Below, piece after piece: positions 1 to 5,835 of a stretch of 5,835 nucleotides of DNA. The notes below the pieces were generated by a model. It saw only the letters and a program-made list of their open reading frames with translations. It was not told where the DNA came from and did no database searches. Position numbers and translations under genes: made by a program. Position 1 is the stretch's first letter; each line of letters starts with the position of its first letter. Source of the stretch: Chloroflexota bacterium (GTDB lineage: Bacteria; Chloroflexota; Limnocylindria; Limnocylindrales; CSP1-4). Location of the stretch: assembly GCA_021786265.1 (NCBI GenBank), contig JAJYNP010000118.1:1-5835 (forward strand), in the 5' to 3' direction.

Positions 1-837
1 CAGGACGTCGCCGACTACGTGGGCGACTCCCTGGGCCTGACGCGCTGGGCGGCCGCGACCGATGCCACCGCGATCGTCTTCTGCGGCGTCCACTTCATGG
101 CCGAGACCGCCGCGATCCTGTGCCCCGACAAGACCGTCCTGATCCCGGACCCGGACGCCGGCTGCTCGCTCGCCGCGTCGATCGACGCCGACCAGCTCCG
201 GGCGTGGAAGGCGAAGCACCCGGGCGCGGTGGTCGTCTCGTACGTGAACACGACCGCCGCGGTGAAGGCCGAGTCGGACTACTGCTGCACCTCGGGCAAC
301 GCGCGATCGGTGATCGAGGCGATCCCGAGAGACCGGGAGATCCTCTTCCTGCCAGATCTCCACCTCGGGCTGTGGCTCGAGAAGGTCACCGGCCGGCGGC
401 TCCGGATCTGGATGGGGGAGTGCCACGTCCACGCGGGGATCCGGCCCGCCGACATCGACTGCCTGACTTCGGAGGACCGCGGCGCAGAACTGCTCGTCCA
501 TCCGGAGTGCGGTTGCGCCAGCCAGGCGATGGCCTTCGCCAACGAGCGCACCCACATCCTCTCGACCGAGGGGATGATCGACTTCGCGCGCCGGTCCCCG
601 GCTCCGCGCTTCCGGGTCGCCACCGAGACCGGCATCCTCCACGGCCTGCGAAAGGCGGCCCCGCTCAAGGTCTTCGAGCCGGTGCGCGAGGACGCGACCT
701 GCCGTTTCATGAAAATGATCACGCTCGAGAAGGTGCGCGACGCCCTCCGCGACTGGCGCTACGAGGTCACCGTGCCCGAGGAGACCGCGGCCCGGGCGCG
801 CCGGGCGATCGAGCGCATGGTCGAAACCGGGCCCTGA
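1..837 (+). CDS. nadA: Quinolinate synthase NadA, 5'-truncated by the window edge
   Basis: NadA condenses iminoaspartate (made by NadB) with dihydroxyacetone phosphate to give quinolinate in cytosolic de novo NAD synthesis, using a [4Fe-4S] cluster. The frame is open from base 1 and ends in TGA at 835-837, giving 278 visible residues; the first domain and the true start lie upstream. Visible NadA motifs are GVHFMAETA (about residues 29-37), CPDKTVLIPD (from 41), YVNTTAAVKAESD, CCTSGNA, HPECG and CRFMKMITLEKV. By position, the three cluster ligands are Cys41, Cys170 (in HPECG) and Cys234 (in CRFMK), so all three are present and the enzyme looks functional. The double Cys in SDYCCTS is a common variation and is probably not a ligand. 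No nadB or nadC follows; a hairpin and an accessory module come next, so nadA is either last in its operon or its downstream context was interrupted. Confidence 0.96.
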   Translation, partial: QDVADYVGDSLGLTRWAAATDATAIVFCGVHFMAETAAILCPDKTVLIPDPDAGCSLAASIDADQLRAWKAKHPGAVVVSYVNTTAAVKAESDYCCTSGNARSVIEAIPRDREILFLPDLHLGLWLEKVTGRRLRIWMGECHVHAGIRPADIDCLTSEDRGAELLVHPECGCASQAMAFANERTHILSTEGMIDFARRSPAPRFRVATETGILHGLRKAAPLKVFEPVREDATCRFMKMITLEKVRDALRDWRYEVTVPEETAARARRAIERMVETGP

Positions 838-840
838 CCC

Positions 841-871
841 CGCGGGTGCCCCCGGCGCGGGGGCACCCGCG
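841..871 (+). terminator. Perfect 13-bp GC-rich hairpin after nadA
   Basis: The arms 841-853 and 859-871 are exact reverse complements (13 of 13) around the 5-nt loop ggcgc, starting 3 nt after the nadA stop. There is no downstream T-run, so it is not a canonical intrinsic terminator. GC-rich hairpins without U-tracts are common at 3' ends in high-GC bacteria and could stop polymerase or protect the mRNA end. It lies between convergent genes and, being symmetric, could act on both strands. Termination is inferred; the fold is seen directly. Confidence 0.7.
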
Positions 872-900
872 CGCCCGACAGGTGTCGAGCGCGCGGATGC
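871..900 (+). repeat. 30-bp direct repeat, copy A
   Basis: This copy matches 5596-5625 in the same orientation without gaps. The first 12 bases (gcgcccgacagg) and the last 10 (gcgcggatgc) are identical, and the 8 middle bases agree at 4 positions, for 26 of 30 overall. The two copies enclose the whole two-gene module. In this copy only, the centre contains a short palindrome, cgaca-gg-tgtcg (876-887). It begins on the last base of the nadA hairpin. It may be an attachment-type site, an insertion footprint or a dispersed intergenic repeat. Confidence 0.6.
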
Positions 901-910
901 CATACGAAGG

Positions 911-932
911 GTCCGGGTGCCAATTGCCGGAC
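911..932. terminator. Weak hairpin between convergent genes
   Basis: gtccgg (911-916) pairs with ccggac (927-932) around a 10-nt loop centred on caattg. On the minus strand it lies about 36 nt past the stop of the AlbA_2 gene, so it could mark that transcript's 3' end. It has no clear T-tract. A second small stem, acgcg/cgcgt (931-935 with 944-948), lies beside it. This is a candidate only. Confidence 0.3.
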
Positions 933-967
933 GCGCTGACCGTCGCGTCCCTGGATGACCCTGAACC

Positions 968-2755
968 TCACCGCTCGCGCGCGGGCTTCACGACGTCAAG
1001 TTCGAGCTGCTCGACATCCGGTGCATGCGCACGCTCGGTTCGGGAAGTTCGAATGCTGCCCGCTTGCAGCGTGGGCCCTGGTCCGTACCTGATCCCCGGG
1101 CCTCCGCGGCCCTGGTCGAGCTTGACGAGCAGCCCTCGCTGCTGGAGTGCGCGGAGCAGGTCACGGGCCCCAGTAACGTCCAGATCGAACAAGCGCCGGA
1201 GCGTCTGGTTGGTCACGTGCCCGTATTCGCGGATGTGGTCGGCCACCTTCCGGTCGGTCTCGTCGGCGCGGCGCACGTGGTACCGCACCGCGCGACCCAG
1301 GCTTGCGAGCGTGATGCCCGTCAGGACGTATGTGGGTAGAGCACGCGAGGCCGTTCGAGCCGTTGGCTCAAGCAGCTTCGCGTGTGCCAGGCGCTCGAGC
1401 ACGTCCTGCGCCTCGCTCGTCGATCGCTGGGCGATCGCAGCCAGCCTGGCTGCATCGATGTTGCGTGAGTCCCTCAGGTGGGAGATCGCGAGGAGGACAT
1501 CCACGTCGCCCCCCAGCTCGGGATCGAGCTCGGCAGCGAAGCGCGTAAACGCGTCGTTTCCTGTGCCGCCCGGGACAAGGACCCGGACCTGGTAGCCGTC
1601 GTCGCTGATCGTCGGCGGGACCTTGCCGGTCCGGAGCAGCTCGCGATACGCCCGGTCGATGCCCTGGCCAGTCCGCTCCGCGATCTGGAGCGCCGTCACG
1701 GTCTCGAGTAGCAGGCGGTTGCGCGGGGTTGAGGGGTGGGTGAGGATGTTCTCGGGGGTGATGCCGAACACGAGGCCGCCCGGGCTGGTCACAGCGAGCG
1801 AGTCCGGCGAGTGTTCGACCTCGACTGCGCCCGCGAGCTCATAGTCGCGGTGAACGAACGCATTGACGACGAGCTCGCGGACGGCGTCCCTCGGGTAATC
1901 CTGGATCTGGATCTGGACGCCGCCCGATGCGCTCAGCGGGTGGACCCGACTTCGAACGGCAACGGCGTCCAGCAGGGACTCGATCGCCGCGAGGATCCCC
2001 TTGGTCGAACGGAACCGGGCGGAGGATTCGCTGCCGGGACTGTCGCGGTACTGGTAGGCGAACCCGTGGTTCGGGATTGCGGCGGCAATGACCTCCGCAT
2101 CACCGAGGATCAATAGGCCGGCACGCGTGAGCTTGCCGCGGCCGTTGAGCAGGCGAAGGTCGCGTGCCAGCTTGCGTTCGTCGGACCGCGCGAGGTCATC
2201 TCGGCCCGCGAGCAGCAGCAGCCGTCGTACCCGCGCCACCTCCTCGGCGGCAACCGCCTCCATCCCGAGGTCCGTGGTCTCTGCTGACCAGTCAGCCAAG
2301 CCCCGCGCGGCCATCGCCTGCCGCTGTTCCTCGGGCGGGAACGGACGACACTCGGCGCCCACGCGTCGCGTTGCCGTGCCCACGGCGTTGGCATAGAAGA
2401 CCGCGCCCTTGGGGACGGTGATCACGACCAGACGCGCGGATTCCTCGAAGACCTCGGACACTGGCACCGATAGTGACGGTCGTGTCCGATCGAAGATCCC
2501 TTTCCGGATCACGTCGGCTGTCAATCTGGTCGAGACGCCCCGGAAGGCGGAGCGACCTGGGACTGCATCCGCCACGCCTACGACGATGGTGCCGCCTTCG
2601 GCGTTGGCGAGGCATACGACGGCATCGGCGAGCATCTCGAGGGATCGTCGAGGATCTGCCGACTCCTCCTGCTTGAACTCGAGCTGGTCCGACTCGAGTT
2701 CGCGAGGGACGGCCCCGGCGCGGATGCGATCGATGGCTTCAGACAGGCTGACCAC
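968..2755 (-). CDS. AlbA_2 (Schlafen-type) / GHKL ATPase / winged-helix protein
   Basis: This 595-aa protein resembles the family annotated as ATP-binding proteins or predicted transcriptional regulators (COG2865 type). Residues about 15-130 form an AlbA_2 domain with ESDQLEFK (E21, E26, K28), ANAEGG (50-55) and GVAD (60-63). The glutamates and D63 match in spacing the nuclease triad of animal Schlafens. Residues about 285-395 look like a GHKL ATP-binding fold: E294-xxx-N298-A-xx-HRDY (N box), SPGGL (324-328), TPRNRLL (343-349) and GQGI (363-366). Segments near 415-475 and 498-551 read like winged helices, followed by a short charged tail. No signal peptide or membrane segment is visible, so it is probably cytosolic. 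The start is GTG at 2753-2755, the only usable start ahead of the AlbA_2 motif; no Shine-Dalgarno is visible, so it may be leaderless. It is divergent from the primase-helicase across 134 bp, suggesting shared control. The family is fairly sure; whether it acts as nuclease, regulator or both is inferred. Confidence 0.9.
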   Translation of the reverse strand: MVSLSEAIDRIRAGAVPRELESDQLEFKQEESADPRRSLEMLADAVVCLANAEGGTIVVGVADAVPGRSAFRGVSTRLTADVIRKGIFDRTRPSLSVPVSEVFEESARLVVITVPKGAVFYANAVGTATRRVGAECRPFPPEEQRQAMAARGLADWSAETTDLGMEAVAAEEVARVRRLLLLAGRDDLARSDERKLARDLRLLNGRGKLTRAGLLILGDAEVIAAAIPNHGFAYQYRDSPGSESSARFRSTKGILAAIESLLDAVAVRSRVHPLSASGGVQIQIQDYPRDAVRELVVNAFVHRDYELAGAVEVEHSPDSLAVTSPGGLVFGITPENILTHPSTPRNRLLLETVTALQIAERTGQGIDRAYRELLRTGKVPPTISDDGYQVRVLVPGGTGNDAFTRFAAELDPELGGDVDVLLAISHLRDSRNIDAARLAAIAQRSTSEAQDVLERLAHAKLLEPTARTASRALPTYVLTGITLASLGRAVRYHVRRADETDRKVADHIREYGHVTNQTLRRLFDLDVTGARDLLRALQQRGLLVKLDQGRGGPGIRYGPGPTLQAGSIRTSRTERAHAPDVEQLELDVVKPARER

Positions 2756-2760
2756 GGGGC

Positions 2761-2810
2761 GAGTCTGAGGGATAACTGAGAAGTCGTCAAGTCGGCACAG
2801 ACTCTCAGTT
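2761..2810. promoter_or_regulatory. Nested inverted repeats in the divergent promoter region, possible operator
   Basis: Two inverted pairs occur close together: aactgag (2774-2780) with ctcagtt (2804-2810), and gagtct (2761-2766) with agactc (2799-2804). The half-site ctgag occurs directly at 2765-2769 and 2776-2780, 11 bp or about one helical turn apart, and inverted at 2804-2808. The cluster covers the candidate -35 and -10 of the AlbA_2 gene. A winged-helix protein encoded alongside could bind here, but the half-sites are short and binding is inferred. Confidence 0.35.
2762..2790 (-). promoter_or_regulatory. Candidate leaderless promoter of the AlbA_2 gene
   Basis: Read on the minus strand, TTGACG (2790-2785) is a good -35 element. 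Exactly 17 nt later comes CAGACT (2767-2762), a weak -10 that keeps only the A and T of the TAnnnT pattern. The GTG start begins 6 nt after it, so transcription would start at or next to the start codon. This agrees with the lack of a ribosome binding site there. The -10 match is poor, so this is tentative. Confidence 0.3.
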
Positions 2811-2889
2811 CGGCCGCAGTTTCGCCCTCCCCGCCCGAGGTGACGGGCCGCATCAAGCAGCCGATGGCCGAGCGGGCGAAGATGCCGCC

Positions 2890-5301
2890 GTGGAAGACGA
2901 TCGCTCTGACGTCACCGAGCTCCGCCGTGAGATCGAGCGGCTCCGGCGGGAGAACGAGCACCTGCGGGCCATGATCGGCCCGGTGCCAGCCAACCAGCCA
3001 ATACCCGGTCCGTTGCCCCCGCCTTCGATGCCGGTCATCGATGCCTGGGAGCCGCAGCTCTTCCACGACGCCCCACCGGTTGGGTCTCACCAGCCGATTG
3101 ATGCGCGGTCGTCGCCAGGAGCCAAGATCGCCCTCTTCCGGTCACTGTTCGCGGGGCGCGACGACGTCTACGCCGTCCGATGGGAGAACAGTAGAACCGG
3201 GAAAGCCGGTTGGAGCCCGGCGGTCGTCGGCGGCTGGGCGAATGCCCGACGACCCGACCGCGACTACCTGCCGCTCACCGCCGCGGCGATCGAGACGCAC
3301 CTGACGGGCGCGGCCCACATCGGCGTGTACCCGCTGCTTCGTGATGACACCTGCAGGCTGCTTGCGTGCGACTTCGACGGCCCGACGTGGTCCCTCGACG
3401 CCGTGGCCTACACCGAGGCCGCACGCGCCGCCGGCATTCCGGTGGCCCTGGAACGGTCGCGGTCGGGGGATGGCGCCCACTGCTGGATGTTCTTCGGCGG
3501 CCCTGTCCGGGCATCCGCCGCCCGACGAGTTGGAGCATTCCTGCTCCGGGAAGCCATGACGATCAGAGCCGAGCTCGACCTGGAGAGCTACGACCGGCTC
3601 TTCCCCGCGCAGGACTTCATGCCCGGCGGGTCGTTCGGGAACCTGATCGCCCTGCCGCTCCAGGGCGCTTGCCGGAAGCGCGGCACCACCGTCTTCCTCC
3701 AGCCCGCCACGCTCGAGCCGATCGAGGACCAGTGGGCCTTCCTGTCCTCGATCGGCCGGAGTTCGCCCGAATCGATCGTCTCGCTCGCCGACTCCGTCCG
3801 TCTCGTCCCGGCCGGGCCCGACGAACGGACATACCGGGCGCCGCGTGGTCGCAGTGGCCCCACGCCGCCCCCGACTATCGCGGCCGAAACCGGCCCGATG
3901 CTCTCGATCGACCGTATCGGGATGCCGCCGGCGCTCCTCGCCGCGCTCAAGCACCTCGCCTCCATCCACAACCCGCTCTACTACGAGAAGGAACGCCTGC
4001 GCCTGTCCACGTGGAAGACGCCGCGCTTCCTCCGCTGCTACGGCGAAACCATCGATCGCCTGCTGCTGCCGCGCGGACTGCGCGAGGCGGCAGAGACCGT
4101 CGTAGCGGAGGCGGGCAGCAACCTTCTGATTCGTGACCGTCTCGAAGCCCGGCCCGCAATCGCCGTTCGTCTCGAGGCGACGCTCTCGGTGATCCAGAAC
4201 GAGGCCCTCAACGCGCTCTGCCGCCACCAGCTCGGGGTCATGGTTGCACCTCCCGGTAGCGGAAAGACGGTGGTCGCCTGCGGCGTGATTGCCCGGCGGG
4301 CTGTGCCCACGCTCGTGATCGTGGATCGCCAGCCGCTCGTCGAGCAATGGAGGGAGCGGCTGTCGGCGCACCTCGGGATTGACCGCAAGCAGATCGGCGT
4401 GATCGGTGCGGGGCGCCGTCGGCCTGGCGGCGTCATCGACGTCGCGATGGTCCAGTCCCTCGCGCGGCGAGACGACCTCGCCGAGCTGACCGCGGGGTAC
4501 GGGTTCGTCGTCGTCGACGAGTGCCACCACATCCCGGCCACGACCTTTGAGCGGGCGGTCCGCCAGATCGCCGCGCCGTCATGGCTGGGCCTCACGGCGA
4601 CCCCGTATCGGCGCGACGGGCTGGAGGGGTTGATCACCATGTACTGCGGACCCGTCCGGCATCGCGCTGGCTCGGGCAATTCAGACGCGGACGGCTTCGA
4701 GAGGGCACTGTGCGTCCACCCCACCACGCACGCGGCAGCCCCGGCGCTCGGGGAGGATGGCCAGACGGTTGGATCCGCCATCCAGTCAGTGTTCCGGGGC
4801 GTCGTCAGCGACGATGAGCGAACCCGCCAGATCTGCGCGGATGTCGCGGGGGCTGCGCGCCAGGGTCGCAACTGCCTCGTCCTCTCGCAGTGGACCAGCC
4901 ACGTTGCCCAGCTCGTCGGCGCGCTCCAGGCAGGCGACGTGGAACCGCTCGTGCTGCAGGGAGGGATGGCGAAGAAGGAACGGGGCCGCGTCATGAAGAT
5001 CCTCGAAGGCCTTCGGCCGGGCGACGGCATCGTTCTCGTCGCGACGGGGAGCTTCCTGGGCGAAGGCTTCGACTGCCCTGCGCTCGACGCTCTCTTCCTG
5101 GCGTTCCCGATTGCGTTCAAGGGTCGGCTGGTCCAGTACGTCGGCCGCGTTCTGCGTCCGGTCGACGGCAAGACGCGCGTGGAGGTCCATGACTACGCGG
5201 ACGTCAGCGTGCCCGTTCTCGCTCGCATGCACGGCCGACGGCTCCCCACCTACGCAGGGCTCGGGTTCGACGTAAGGGGATACCGGGCAAGTGGGCGATG
5301 A
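2890..5301 (+). CDS. Primase-helicase fusion: TOTE-type AEP primase plus SF2 DEAH helicase
   Basis: This 803-aa protein has four parts. Residues about 8-30 are a heptad-like coiled coil (ELRREIERLRREN), then a Pro-rich linker. Residues about 75-290 are an archaeo-eukaryotic-type primase/polymerase: DDVYAVRWEN (91-100), metal-binding D161-F-D163, the nucleotide-binding run RSRSGDGAH (189-197) and SYDRLFPAQD (233-242) with D235 as a possible third acid. A family-typical linker has HNPLYYEKERLRLSTWKTPR (360-379). Residues about 430-800 are an SF2 helicase: Walker A APPGSGKT (453-460, K459), DECH (543-546), LTATP (568-572), motif V around GEGFD (724-728) and motif VI QYVGRVLR (749-756). All key residues are present, so it should be active. 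This order matches the AEP-TOTE family linked to conflict systems; similar genes are often called 'DEAD/DEAH box helicase' or 'restriction endonuclease subunit R'. I see no added nuclease domain. The start is GTG with a weak gaag 8 nt upstream; the coiled coil supports it over internal Met codons. Substrate and target are unknown. Confidence 0.92.
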   Translation: MEDDRSDVTELRREIERLRRENEHLRAMIGPVPANQPIPGPLPPPSMPVIDAWEPQLFHDAPPVGSHQPIDARSSPGAKIALFRSLFAGRDDVYAVRWENSRTGKAGWSPAVVGGWANARRPDRDYLPLTAAAIETHLTGAAHIGVYPLLRDDTCRLLACDFDGPTWSLDAVAYTEAARAAGIPVALERSRSGDGAHCWMFFGGPVRASAARRVGAFLLREAMTIRAELDLESYDRLFPAQDFMPGGSFGNLIALPLQGACRKRGTTVFLQPATLEPIEDQWAFLSSIGRSSPESIVSLADSVRLVPAGPDERTYRAPRGRSGPTPPPTIAAETGPMLSIDRIGMPPALLAALKHLASIHNPLYYEKERLRLSTWKTPRFLRCYGETIDRLLLPRGLREAAETVVAEAGSNLLIRDRLEARPAIAVRLEATLSVIQNEALNALCRHQLGVMVAPPGSGKTVVACGVIARRAVPTLVIVDRQPLVEQWRERLSAHLGIDRKQIGVIGAGRRRPGGVIDVAMVQSLARRDDLAELTAGYGFVVVDECHHIPATTFERAVRQIAAPSWLGLTATPYRRDGLEGLITMYCGPVRHRAGSGNSDADGFERALCVHPTTHAAAPALGEDGQTVGSAIQSVFRGVVSDDERTRQICADVAGAARQGRNCLVLSQWTSHVAQLVGALQAGDVEPLVLQGGMAKKERGRVMKILEGLRPGDGIVLVATGSFLGEGFDCPALDALFLAFPIAFKGRLVQYVGRVLRPVDGKTRVEVHDYADVSVPVLARMHGRRLPTYAGLGFDVRGYRASGR

Positions 5302-5353
5302 CGGAGCCGTCACGACGCCGAGCGGGGGGCGCGGGAGCACGGTCAGCAGGCGG

Positions 5354-5493
5354 GTCTGGAGGCAGTTGACGACCGGGTTGCTCCCAGCCTGCCGGGCCAC
5401 CTCGGCGCGACCGCATGGATTGCCTGCCCGCGGCCGTCTCACACGAGCCCGCACAACTGCCTCGATCACAGGGTCGTACACAACTGCCTGGAC
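5354..5493. repeat. Imperfect inverted repeat and short direct repeat
   Basis: aggcagttg followed by acgacc (5360-5374) is the reverse complement of ggtcgt (5472-5477) plus caactgcct (5481-5489); the second arm has three extra bases (aca). A direct copy of the 11-mer cacaactgcct occurs at 5452-5462 and again at 5479-5489, 27 bp apart start to start. Three related units in about 140 bp, in a stretch with no gene, suggest a protein-binding cluster, a folded RNA or a decayed mobile-element end. Confidence 0.45.
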
Positions 5494-5595
5494 CCGAGAT
5501 CCCGGCGGGCGCACCCTCATCGGCATCGAGAACCGCGACACGATGCGGCTCGACTACCCCGGCCGCGATCGGCGTAGCGGACCGAGGGTCTTGGG

Positions 5596-5625
5596 GCGCC
5601 CGACAGGAGTTGGGTGCGCGGATGC
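5596..5625 (+). repeat. 30-bp direct repeat, copy B
   Basis: This is the second copy of the sequence at 871-900, in the same orientation, with identical outer blocks of 12 and 10 bases and a diverged 8-base centre (agttgggt here, tgtcgagc in copy A). The central palindrome of copy A is absent. It lies about 295 bp beyond the primase-helicase stop, so the pair brackets both accessory genes. Confidence 0.6.
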
Positions 5626-5835
5626 GTCATCGGCGGTTCTCGTGGTCCGATCGAGGGAGCAGAGGAGTGGCGCAGGGCGGCGTGGCGGAGCAGCACGTAG
5701 GGCGCACTCGGATGTGGACACTTGCCAATGTCACCCGATCCAGAGTTTGTTGCCGGGATCAGGGCCCAACAATCGTCGATGGAGTGTGGGGCGGGCCTTC
5801 CGTGCCGCTGAATCCGGGTGAGTCTGGCGCCCATC

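Larger units (their letters stand above)
5302..5835. other. Region without a convincing gene after the primase-helicase
   Basis: Open frames exist on both strands (for example 5291-5821 plus and 5517-5834 minus), but their translations are low-complexity, rich in Arg, Pro and Gly, and match no family I know. They look like chance frames in GC-rich DNA. A small inverted repeat, tgacgg/ccgtca (5299-5304 with 5307-5312), overlaps the helicase stop codon and could help end the transcript. The region also holds the inverted and direct repeats listed separately, repeat copy B, and an AT-richer stretch near 5711-5780. It may be remnant or boundary DNA of the accessory module. Confidence 0.5.

Noticed and set aside
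120..1595. Long plus-strand open frame of 491 codons
   Set aside because: It overlaps nadA in another frame, and then runs antisense to the AlbA_2 gene. Its translation is dominated by Arg, Pro and Gly and shows no family motif, as expected for a shadow frame in GC-rich DNA.
3142..4530. Minus-strand open frame of 462 codons inside the primase-helicase
   Set aside because: It is antisense to a gene with intact primase and helicase motifs, and its product has no recognisable domain.
4038..5171. Minus-strand open frame of 377 codons inside the helicase domain
   Set aside because: It is antisense to motifs I to VI of the helicase. Its Ser/Thr/Arg-rich translation is a typical complement-strand shadow.
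5291..5821. Plus-strand open frame of 176 codons overlapping the helicase stop
   Set aside because: Its start lies in the last codons of the helicase gene with no ribosome binding site, the composition is low-complexity, and it runs through the repeats without any family resemblance.
5302..5835. Possible tRNA or attachment-site tRNA near the right-hand repeat
   Set aside because: I searched by eye for a T-arm (GGTTCRA..CC), D-arm and acceptor pairing near 5370-5440 and 5630-5660 and found no consistent cloverleaf.
1..5835. CRISPR array
   Set aside because: No run of three or more regularly spaced near-identical repeats is present; the only direct repeats are two-copy.

Overview
The window is strongly G+C-rich (roughly two thirds by eye), with GTG starts and codons ending in G or C. 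This fits a high-GC soil or freshwater bacterium such as an Actinomycetota or Chloroflexota member. I cannot fix the lineage from the sequence alone, and nothing here is a 16S or other taxonomic marker.

Layout. (1) 1-837 (+): the 3' part of nadA, quinolinate synthase, a core NAD-biosynthesis gene whose 5' end lies outside the window. (2) 838-967: a convergent intergenic gap with a perfect GC-rich hairpin, followed at once by a 30-bp sequence (871-900) that recurs at 5596-5625. (3) 968-2755 (-): a 595-aa protein with a Schlafen-type AlbA_2 domain, a GHKL-type ATP-binding domain and winged-helix-like C-terminal segments. (4) 2756-2889: a 134-bp divergent promoter region with nested inverted repeats. 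(5) 2890-5301 (+): an 803-aa fusion of an archaeo-eukaryotic-type primase (the AEP type associated with TOTE conflict systems) and a DEAH-family superfamily 2 helicase. (6) 5302-5835: more than 500 bp without a convincing gene, holding an inverted repeat, a short direct repeat, the second copy of the 30-bp repeat, and a locally AT-richer patch that resembles a mobile-element end.

How it may work together. The two divergent genes look like one accessory module placed beside the housekeeping gene nadA and bracketed by the 30-bp direct repeats. The primase-helicase could unwind and prime or copy nucleic acid. The AlbA_2 protein keeps the two glutamates and the aspartate that form the nuclease site in animal Schlafen proteins, so it could be a nuclease and/or a DNA-binding regulator of the divergent promoter. 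A defence (conflict) role is inferred from family knowledge and layout; the sequence does not show it directly.
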